Shown piece after piece: positions 7,774 through 13,634 of a DNA stretch of 16,029 bases (positions are counted from its first letter, which is position 1; each line of letters starts with the position of its first letter). This DNA is from SLJK01 sp964567295 (GTDB lineage Bacteria > Bacillota > Dethiobacteria > DTU022 > UBA8154): the NCBI GenBank assembly GCA_964567295.1, contig CAZMLU010000040.1, forward strand, positions 1-16,029. Reading direction: 5' to 3'. The notes beneath the pieces are model-generated. The model saw only the letters and a list, made by a program, of their open reading frames with translations, did not search any database and was not told where the DNA came from. The translations under genes were made by a program, and so were the position numbers.

Positions 7774-8625
7774 ATGGGAAAAGGTGTAAAATCAAGCTCC
7801 ATAATTAAGGAAGAAAAAAGACTTCGAAAGCATTTGAGGCTCATGGACCTGGTCTTGGAAGTCCTGGATGCAAGACTACCACTTACAACTACAAACAACA
7901 GGGTGCAGGAAATATTTGGCAATAAGAAAAGAGTCTTCATTCTTAATAAAGCCGACTTGGCAGAGGAAGAAGTTACGGGCCGCTGGCTGGATTATTTTTC
8001 AACCGAAAAAGGGCCCGTTTTTTCATTTAATGCTCGGGACAGGGGTTCTATAAAAAGGATTGAAAAAGAACTCCTTTTTTTGCGTTCAAAAGAGCGTGCT
8101 TATAATCGCCCTTTTCGCCTTATGGCAGTGGGAATTCCTAATGTGGGGAAGTCTTCTGTCATTAACCGTTTGGCTCATAAGGGAGCAGCGCTCACAGGAG
8201 AAAGGCCTGGAATAACAAGGGGACCTCAATGGATAAAGCTTCGGTCGGGGTGGGAGATGCTTGATACTCCAGGAGTTATCTCTCCCTTTTTAAGAAATAT
8301 GTGGGGTTTAATGGCCTTAGGAGCAATTGGTTCACTGGAATTAAATGCTTTCGATGAAGAAAAAGCGGCCATATGGCTCCTGAGACAGTATGAAGGTCGA
8401 GGCAAGATAGCTCAGCTCAATAATTACTATTCTTTGTCATTTATTAAAGAAGCACCAGAACCCGAGGAATTATTTTTGAAGATAGGTGTTTCACGTGGAT
8501 GCTTGAGCAAGGGTGGAAAAGTGGACTCTAAGAAAACGGCCAGCATAATTTTAAAGGATTTCAGGAAAGGAGCTTTAGGGCGTATAAGCTTGGAAAGCCC
8601 CGATGAGTGTCATGAATCTGAATAA
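7774..8625 (+). CDS. rbgA: Ribosome biogenesis GTPase RbgA/YlqF, lacking the N-terminal PGHM motif
   Basis: RbgA is a circularly permuted GTPase that drives late 50S subunit assembly. The permuted motif order is clear in the 283-residue product: NKAD (58-61, G4), then GIPNVGKSS (120-128, G1), a G2-region GITRGPQWIK (146-155), and LDTPG (163-167, G3). A C-terminal helical domain follows. The protein starts MGKGVKSSS where homologues carry an aromatic-PGHM block before the matching region, so about 8-10 residues are absent. An in-frame TGA at 7762-7764 rules out a longer product, and no other frame between lepB and this ATG encodes the block. GAGGGTG (7763-7769) serves ATG 7774. The end overlaps rnhB by 23 bases. 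Confidence 0.93.
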   Translation: MGKGVKSSSIIKEEKRLRKHLRLMDLVLEVLDARLPLTTTNNRVQEIFGNKKRVFILNKADLAEEEVTGRWLDYFSTEKGPVFSFNARDRGSIKRIEKELLFLRSKERAYNRPFRLMAVGIPNVGKSSVINRLAHKGAALTGERPGITRGPQWIKLRSGWEMLDTPGVISPFLRNMWGLMALGAIGSLELNAFDEEKAAIWLLRQYEGRGKIAQLNNYYSLSFIKEAPEPEELFLKIGVSRGCLSKGGKVDSKKTASIILKDFRKGALGRISLESPDECHESE

Positions 8626-9400
8626 ATGCAACGTTATTTTACAAGGAACTGCAAAAGAGATAGGAAAGTATGTAAAATCCTGCCCGAAACTTTCTACTGA
8701 GGAGATAATGCTGCTAAAAAAAGATTCGCGGAAAAGTGTAAGGAAGCACGTTGAACGATATTTGCGTCGTCAGCAAAAAGACTTCTTGGAAAGTCAGCGT
8801 GTTATCCAAATGCGTGCTAAGGAAAAACTTATCTACGAAAATGGTTATAAGCTTATTGCAGGAGTTGATGAAGCGGGTCGTGGCCCTTTGGCAGGCCCCG
8901 TTGTGGCAGCAGCGGTCATATTGGATCAGGAAAAGAATTATGGTTCCTTGGGAATCAAAGATTCCAAACAGCTTCAACCTGGTAGAAGGGATGAGCTTTT
9001 TAAAGTCATAATGGCAGAGGCTCTTTTTGTAGGGATAGGCCTTGTAGAGGCAGATGAGATTGACAGGCTAAATATATTACAGGCTTCTTTGTTAGCAATG
9101 AGTAATGCTGTACAGGAGCTCTCTGTTACTCCGCAGTACATACTTTTCGATGGATCTGGTGTTCCTTCTGTAAATATACCTTGTGAAGCTGTAAAAGGGG
9201 GAGATGCTTTTTGTCTTTCTATTGCCGCCGCTTCAATAATAGCCAAAGTTACAAGGGACAGGCTTATGGATAAATATGATGAACAATACCCTGGTTACGG
9301 TTTTTCGGAAAATAAAGGGTATCCTACCCCGGGGCATAGAAAGGCGCTTAGGGATAGAGGGTTTTCTCCACTTCATCGTAAGACTTTCAGGTTATTCTAA
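8603..9400 (+). CDS. rnhB: Ribonuclease HII
   Basis: RNase HII removes RNA primers and single ribonucleotides from DNA. The 265-residue product has a poorly conserved, basic N-terminal extension (about 1-80), as in the B. subtilis enzyme; in related enzymes this helps bind substrate. The catalytic domain starts at LIAGVDEAGRGPLAGPVV. The acidic residues are Asp89 and Glu90 in DEAGRG, the Asp of ILFDGSG, and the Asp of KVTRDRLM. YPGYGFSENKGYPTPGH and LHRKTF close the domain. ATG 8603 overlaps rbgA by 23 bases, with a weak GGAAAG upstream, which suggests coupled translation. ATG 8612 is an equally possible start. A later ATG at 8708 has a better-looking GAGGAG but would cut into the extension. 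Confidence 0.95.
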   Translation: MSVMNLNKCNVILQGTAKEIGKYVKSCPKLSTEEIMLLKKDSRKSVRKHVERYLRRQQKDFLESQRVIQMRAKEKLIYENGYKLIAGVDEAGRGPLAGPVVAAAVILDQEKNYGSLGIKDSKQLQPGRRDELFKVIMAEALFVGIGLVEADEIDRLNILQASLLAMSNAVQELSVTPQYILFDGSGVPSVNIPCEAVKGGDAFCLSIAAASIIAKVTRDRLMDKYDEQYPGYGFSENKGYPTPGHRKALRDRGFSPLHRKTFRLF

Positions 9401-9421
9401 AGGAGAAAGGGGTAGGTATCC

Positions 9422-9811
9422 TTGAAGGAGAAAGAAGCAGATATCCCTCTTTCTAGAAAGGAACTGGGTTTCCTGGGGGAAAAGATGGCAGAAAAATTTC
9501 TTCGGGAGAAAAAAGGTTATAGGATTATTGCACGGAACTACCATTGTCCTTTGGGAGAAATTGATATGATAGCTCTTGATAAGGATACGGTTGCTTTTAT
9601 AGAAGTTCGTTCTAGCAGTGCCCGGGTTGCAGACTTGGCCGGCCAGTCCATTGATAATCGCAAACAGGTTAAGTTGCGCCAGTTGGCCAATTTCTACCTG
9701 AAAGAACATCATAATAACACTGAACCTCTTTGTCGTTTTGATGTGGTGCTTGTATTAATGGCAAAAAATGGCACTCTAAGGGAAATAAGATTATTGCAAA
9801 ATGCTTTTTAG
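9422..9811 (+). CDS. yraN: UPF0102 (YraN) nuclease-fold protein
   Basis: UPF0102 proteins have a restriction-endonuclease-like (Holliday-junction-resolvase type) fold. Their biological role is not settled. The 129 residues show the family pattern: LGFLGEKMAEKFLREKKGYR (20-39), IIARNYHCPLGEIDMIALD (with the GEID acidic pair), then FIEVRSSS and a C-terminal RFDVVLVLM. The acidic residues of GEID and FIEVR are the presumed metal site. TTG 9422 is the start because an in-frame TAG at 9413 excludes anything earlier and the next ATG (9485) would delete conserved residues. An AAAGGGGT site lies about 9 bases upstream. It follows rnhB by 21 bases, as in many Clostridia, and is only 4 bases from the convergent next gene. 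Confidence 0.92.
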   Translation: MKEKEADIPLSRKELGFLGEKMAEKFLREKKGYRIIARNYHCPLGEIDMIALDKDTVAFIEVRSSSARVADLAGQSIDNRKQVKLRQLANFYLKEHHNNTEPLCRFDVVLVLMAKNGTLREIRLLQNAF

Positions 9812-9815
9812 TGTT

Positions 9816-10427
9816 TCAGGAAAACTCTTTTAGCTCTGTTGTGAGGGTATGTAGATGCCACAGTATATCTTCAAAAACGAAAAGAATCTGGAGGTACACA
9901 GTGGAAGCTTGTGGCTTGCAAATGCCTTCTAGGAGCCGTCCTTCATGTTCTATTGCTACGCGGAGAGAGATAAGCTCATACTTGTCAGATTCTCGAAAGA
10001 TTTGCCTGAAGAGAACAGGATTCTTGCTAACAATAAGCTCACTTAAATGAGTGTAAACATCTTTAGTCCCTTGAAAAAGGTTCTCAAGTTCTGCTGCAGC
10101 CATGTCAGAGAAAAAGATTGCATTATTAATTTTTAGCCGTGTATAGTTTATCAGTCTGTCGTGGTTATACTTTAGTTTGCGAACATGCCCCAAAAGAGAA
10201 AGCAATAAAGCATATTCTTCTTTTTCTAACTCCTGGTCTTCTTTAACCTGGGAAAAAAGTTGTTCGGCCAGGACAGCTAACTCCCTATTTATTTCTTCTG
10301 CTTTAGTTAAGGCGCTTTCTTCCATGTTTATGTAGCCATCAAAAGTCAGTTGCGTTAAATCTTTACCATAATCCAAGATTTGTTTAAAAACATTAAAATG
10401 TACCGGCTTGGAGAAAGCCTCGAACAT
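9816..10427 (-). CDS. PhoU-like helical-bundle protein, function unknown
   Basis: The 203-residue product is almost entirely helical and acidic, with no signal peptide or membrane segment. Its second half resembles the PhoU-type domain found alone or at the end of Na/Pi cotransporters: ELENLFQGTKDVYTHLSEL, later EHEGRLLEGICKP, then ILFVFEDILWHLHTLTTEL. PhoU proteins usually link phosphate transport to signalling, but no phosphate gene is nearby, so no role can be assigned. ATG 10427 is chosen because AAGGAG (10436-10441, reverse strand) is 8 bases upstream. A GTG at 10436 would overlap that site. A good promoter stands at 10452-10480. The gene is convergent with yraN (4-base gap, no terminator) and divergent from the helicase. 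Confidence 0.88.
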   Translation of the reverse strand: MFEAFSKPVHFNVFKQILDYGKDLTQLTFDGYINMEESALTKAEEINRELAVLAEQLFSQVKEDQELEKEEYALLLSLLGHVRKLKYNHDRLINYTRLKINNAIFFSDMAAAELENLFQGTKDVYTHLSELIVSKNPVLFRQIFRESDKYELISLRVAIEHEGRLLEGICKPQASTVYLQILFVFEDILWHLHTLTTELKEFS

Positions 10428-10451
10428 TTCTATCACTCCTTTCGATACTAT

Positions 10452-10480
10452 ATTATAGCATAACCGTGCCCCTTTTTAAA
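10452..10480 (-). promoter_or_regulatory. Promoter of the PhoU-like gene
   Basis: On the reverse strand, TATAAT (10452-10457) is preceded by TGC, an extended -10. TTTAAA (10475-10480, 4/6 match) lies 17 bases upstream as the -35. Transcription would start near 10445, leaving an 18-base leader with AAGGAG. The 36-bp palindrome at 10493-10528 is directly upstream of the -35. Confidence 0.75.
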
Positions 10481-10492
10481 AGGACTCGGGGT

Positions 10493-10528
10493 TTCAAACA
10501 AGAATTGTTTAAACAATTCTTGTTTGAA
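10493..10528. repeat. Perfect 36-bp palindrome without spacer
   Basis: The left half TTCAAACAAGAATTGTTT (10493-10510) is followed immediately by its exact reverse complement (10511-10528), with GTTTAAAC at the centre. It lies in the divergent gap between the PhoU-like gene and the helicase. Its centre is about 65 bases upstream of the likely PhoU-like transcription start. No T run flanks either side, so an intrinsic terminator is unlikely. An operator for a dimeric or tetrameric regulator, or the relic of a small mobile element, would fit. Confidence 0.95.
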
Positions 10529-10601
10529 CAAGGAATAGCATTGACTGCTTCTCAGGTTGCTTATGGAGTTCTGCTGACTAGGGAGACATCAGAAGATTGT
10601 T

Positions 10602-10637
10602 TATAATACAGGGCAGTTTAAAATCTTAAACTATAAT
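10602..10637 (+). promoter_or_regulatory. Helicase promoter region with operator-like inverted repeat
   Basis: Two TATAAT hexamers (10602-10607 and 10632-10637) precede the helicase, but neither has a convincing -35 at 16-18 bases. A TTGACT at 10541-10546 has no good -10. The inverted repeat AGTTTAA (10615-10621), 4 bases, TTAAACT (10626-10632) abuts the second TATAAT. A protein bound there would block a start from it. The helicase leader would then be about 25 bases. Confidence 0.4.
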
Positions 10638-10667
10638 ACATAATAGATAGAAGGAGTTTTGCCGAAA

Positions 10668-12638
10668 ATGATGGAAAAATTTAAAGCCAAGAAGACCTTA
10701 GAGGACACGGTGTGGAGAGAAAAGCTGCTTCAAGAACTAAACGAGCAGCAATTTTACTTTGTTACCAGCAAAGCGCCATCTATTCTAGGGATAGCTGGTC
10801 CGGGGTCAGGAAAAACAAGAGCGCTCACTTATAGAGTAGCCAATTTGCTGCAGGAAGGTGTGTTCCCCAATAATATCCTTCTAGTTACTTTTACCAATAA
10901 AGCAGCGGAGGAGATGAAAAATAGGGTGATGACCATTTTAGGCTATCTTCCTTCGGGGCTTTGGGCTGGAACTTTTCATGGTATTGGGGCTCGTATTCTA
11001 CGTCGCCATGCAGCTTTTGTGGAAAGGGACCCAAATTTTACTATCCTGGATGAGGATGACCGCAACAAAATGATTAACTCCTGTCTGGCAACACTCAAAA
11101 TTGAATTAAAAGCTAAGGACGATAATACCTTTGTAAAAAGGGGTGTACTAAGTAAGATATTCAGTTCAGCAAGAAATTCTGGCAGAAATTTGGAGGAATA
11201 TGTGCAAAAATTGATCCCAGAACTGGTTCCTTATACAGCTATTTTTCAAGAAGTTTACCGATTATATGAGGAGAGAAAAAAGCAGGCCAATGCGTTTGAT
11301 TTTGATGACTTATTGCTTGTATGGTTGGAACTTTTGCAAGAGAACGAAGAGGTTCGAAAGCGCTACCAGGAGCAGTTTAAACATATTTTGGTCGATGAGT
11401 TTCAGGATACTAATGCAATACAAGACCGTCTAATTATGATGCTTGGGGAGAAAAGTTCTGTTTGCCTGGTTGGCGATGATGCGCAATCTATTTACAGCTT
11501 TCGTTGTGCCGAAATAGACAATATAATAAATTTCCCAAACAAAAGAACCGGTTGTGTTGTGATAAAGCTCGTTCAGAATTACCGCAGCGTACCAGAGATT
11601 TTGGAGTTGGCTAATAATTCAATATACAAAAACCGGAACCAGATTGAGAAAGAACTTACTACTGTGAGGAAGAGTGGGGATAAACCGTGGGTGCTCGTAG
11701 CACCAGATAATTATCGAGAGGCCGAATTTGTGGCCGAGAAAGTGTTGGAATTATATGATGACGGGTATAATCTTAGCGAGATTGCTGTTTTGTACCGCAG
11801 TTCTTACCTTTCTCAAGATGTAGAGTTGTCACTGATGAAAAGGAAAATACCTTATTTGACTTTTGGCGGATTAAAATTTTTGCAGAGAGCTCATATCAAA
11901 GATGTTCTTTCCTGGTTGAAAATACTGGAAAATCCACGCGATGAACTATCTTGGCAGAGAGTTGCTATGATGCATAAAGGTCTCGGAGCTGCGACTTTTA
12001 ATGAGATTTGGAAGCAGATGCTCTCTTTCCCTAATCCTTTAGAAGCTGTCACCGGTGGAAAAATTGAGCCTCGCCGGGGGAAACAAGGCTTCAAAGCTTT
12101 GTTGGAAACTTTGAGAAACTTAAGGCAGGCGGATAAGGACAACGTTGCTCTGCTAATTAAAATTATTATGGAAAGCTCTTATGGGGATTATCTGCGTGAA
12201 AAACACCCCGACGATTACACAGAACGCAGCTTGGGTATTGAAAGACTGGCTGCTTACGGAGCACGATGCTCCTCTTTGGGTGAGTTTCTGGAATCTCTGT
12301 TGCTGGAGGAATCCCTCATTATTGACAGTGTTAAAGAGGAAAGTCCCCAAAAAGACTTTCTTACCCTTTCCACCATTCACAGTGCCAAGGGAAAAGAATG
12401 GGGAACTGTTCTGCTTGTTGGGCTGAACGAGGGCCGTTTTCCTTCCCCGTTAGGGTTTAAAAATATTGAAGAAGAGAGGCGACTTTTTTATGTTGCGGTG
12501 ACAAGGGCGAAAGACAATCTTTACCTGATTGCTTATGATGAAGATTACCGGGGTTGGGGCAGTTATTTAAGCGGACCTTCTACGTTTTTAAATGAATTAT
12601 CCCCCTATTGTTATGAGCAGATTCAAGTCGAATTTTGA
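10668..12638 (+). CDS. UvrD/PcrA-type superfamily 1A DNA helicase, short form
   Basis: SF1A helicases of this type unwind DNA 3' to 5' in repair, replication restart or removal of bound proteins. The 656 residues contain the full motif set: LNEQQ with AGPGSGKT (P-loop, 43-50), VTFTNKAAEEMK, TFHGIGARILRR, VDEFQDTN (Walker B, 242-249), VGDDAQSIYSFR (268-279), QNYRS (303-307), GGLKFLQRAHIKDVLSWL, TIHSAKGKEW (569-578) and VAVTRAKDNLYL (609-620). It stops soon after motif VI, so it lacks the roughly 70-100-residue C-terminal tail by which PcrA contacts RNA polymerase. It is therefore probably a paralogue rather than the main PcrA. ATG 10668 (AAGGAG 11 bases upstream) is preferred over TTG 10659, which is only 2 bases from that site. 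yqeB follows 32 bases downstream. Confidence 0.93.
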   Translation: MMEKFKAKKTLEDTVWREKLLQELNEQQFYFVTSKAPSILGIAGPGSGKTRALTYRVANLLQEGVFPNNILLVTFTNKAAEEMKNRVMTILGYLPSGLWAGTFHGIGARILRRHAAFVERDPNFTILDEDDRNKMINSCLATLKIELKAKDDNTFVKRGVLSKIFSSARNSGRNLEEYVQKLIPELVPYTAIFQEVYRLYEERKKQANAFDFDDLLLVWLELLQENEEVRKRYQEQFKHILVDEFQDTNAIQDRLIMMLGEKSSVCLVGDDAQSIYSFRCAEIDNIINFPNKRTGCVVIKLVQNYRSVPEILELANNSIYKNRNQIEKELTTVRKSGDKPWVLVAPDNYREAEFVAEKVLELYDDGYNLSEIAVLYRSSYLSQDVELSLMKRKIPYLTFGGLKFLQRAHIKDVLSWLKILENPRDELSWQRVAMMHKGLGAATFNEIWKQMLSFPNPLEAVTGGKIEPRRGKQGFKALLETLRNLRQADKDNVALLIKIIMESSYGDYLREKHPDDYTERSLGIERLAAYGARCSSLGEFLESLLLEESLIIDSVKEESPQKDFLTLSTIHSAKGKEWGTVLLVGLNEGRFPSPLGFKNIEEERRLFYVAVTRAKDNLYLIAYDEDYRGWGSYLSGPSTFLNELSPYCYEQIQVEF

Positions 12639-12670
12639 GGTTTTTAATAATTAGCAATATGGAGGAGGAG

Positions 12671-13489
12671 ATGAGGGTGCTGGAAAAAATTGATTTGCCG
12701 TATATTGTTATTATCAAGGGTGCTGGAGATTTGGCCACAGGTGTTGCACACCGGCTCTGGATGGCCGGCTTTCGCTTGTTGATGCTCGATTTGCCACGTC
12801 CTCTTGTAGTTAGACGTAGCGTTGCTTTCGCGGCAGCGATTATGGAAGGCACTGTAGAAGTAGAAGGTTTGACTGCCTCTTTAGCATTTAAAATTAATGA
12901 GATTGATACTCTATGGCGAAAAGGAAAGATACCTGTTTTTGTAGATCCGAAGGGAGAACTGGTTTCAAAACTCCGTCCCCAGGTGTTGGTGGATGCCGTA
13001 ATGGCTAAGAAAAATACAGGCACTTCAATAGAAGATGCTCCCATTGTACTTGGGTTGGGACCTGGATTAGAGGCAGGGAAGGATGTTCACGCTGTGGTAG
13101 AAACGAAAAGAGGCCAAGACCTTGGCAGAGCTATTTACTCTGGATTTGCTGCTGAAAATACAGGGATGCCAGGGGAGGTTGGCAAATATTCTGGAGAGAG
13201 GCTTCTTAGGGCCCCTGAAACAGGTAAGATTGTACCTTTAAAGGAGATAGGTGCGTTGGTAAAAGAAGGAGAGATGATAGCTCTAATTAATAATGAAGTC
13301 CCAATATCGGCCGGTATCAGCGGATTACTCCGGGGTATGATTTATCCTGGAATGGAAGTGCAAAAGGGCATGAAGGTGGGAGATATTGATCCCAGGGGGA
13401 GTGAAGTAGATTATAAAAGTATCTCTGACAAGGCCAGGGCTGTTGCCGGAGGAGCTTTGGAAGCAGCCATGCATTTATTAACAAAATAG
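12671..13489 (+). CDS. yqeB: YqeB/EF2563-family selenium-dependent molybdenum hydroxylase system protein
   Basis: This family occurs with selenium-dependent molybdenum hydroxylases (xanthine dehydrogenase type) and is thought to help mature or insert their labile selenium-containing cofactor. The exact reaction is unknown. The 272-residue product opens with a Rossmann-like nucleotide-binding pattern, VIIKGAGDLATGVAHRL, followed by LPRPLVVRRSVAFAAA. The centre has VFVDPKGE, LVDAVMAKKN and LGLGPGLEAGKDVHAVVET. The C-terminus resembles a biotinyl/lipoyl-like hammerhead domain (LVKEGEMIALI, then AGISGLLRGMIYPGM and KVGDIDPRG). ATG 12671 has GGAGG 5 bases upstream; ATG 12659 and GTG 12677 are alternatives. 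No other molybdenum or selenium gene is in the window, so its partners must be elsewhere. Confidence 0.9.
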   Translation: MRVLEKIDLPYIVIIKGAGDLATGVAHRLWMAGFRLLMLDLPRPLVVRRSVAFAAAIMEGTVEVEGLTASLAFKINEIDTLWRKGKIPVFVDPKGELVSKLRPQVLVDAVMAKKNTGTSIEDAPIVLGLGPGLEAGKDVHAVVETKRGQDLGRAIYSGFAAENTGMPGEVGKYSGERLLRAPETGKIVPLKEIGALVKEGEMIALINNEVPISAGISGLLRGMIYPGMEVQKGMKVGDIDPRGSEVDYKSISDKARAVAGGALEAAMHLLTK

Positions 13490-13520
13490 GAGATAAGAAG
13501 CAATGATTAATCATAGAAAG

Positions 13521-13554
13521 CAAAAATAAAGGAGGAATATTCAACTGACTCCTT
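13521..13554 (-). terminator. Possible intrinsic terminator of comM
   Basis: Read on the reverse strand, AAGGAG (13549-13554) pairs with CTCCTT (13529-13534) around a 14-base loop. TATTTTTG (13528-13521) follows directly. The 6-bp stem is weak, but it sits 37 bases after the comM stop, where a terminator is expected. Confidence 0.45.
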
Positions 13555-13634
13555 ATCACTCTCATCATTTTTATTATGAGTATTATCCATTTAATACTCC
13601 CTGTCCTGGCTTCTGTACTGAATTGCCTCAGTAA
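13545..13634 (+). CDS. Possible small peptide with a CTG start (29 codons)
   Basis: AAAGGAGG (13528-13535), a near-perfect Shine-Dalgarno, is followed 9 bases later by CTG, which opens a 29-residue frame ending at TAA 13632-13634. The peptide would be rich in Tyr, Phe, His and Pro with two Cys (for example PFNTPCPGFC). It overlaps the 3' end of comM antisense by 44 bases. There is no ATG, GTG or TTG, and the same AAGGAG is one arm of the proposed comM terminator, so this is weak. Confidence 0.15.
   Translation: MTPYHSHHFYYEYYPFNTPCPGFCTELPQ

Noticed and set aside
7762..7774. A frameshift hiding the missing N-terminus of RbgA
   Set aside because: All three forward frames between lepB and the rbgA ATG were read and none encodes an aromatic-PGHM segment.
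9811..10050. Forward open frame opposite the PhoU-like gene
   Set aside because: It has no ribosome binding site and lies wholly antisense to a gene with a good promoter and start site; a shadow frame.
10493..10528. The 36-bp palindrome as an intrinsic terminator
   Set aside because: No T run follows on either strand, and it lies between divergent genes where no transcript is expected to end.
10541..10569. TTGACT at 10541 as the helicase promoter
   Set aside because: The hexamers 15-18 bases downstream (TATGGA, TGGAGT and similar) are poor -10 elements, and the leader would be over 100 bases.
13503..13514. ATGATTAATCAT palindrome after yqeB as a terminator or operator
   Set aside because: Twelve A/T-rich bases without a T tail or nearby promoter; too short and simple to assign.
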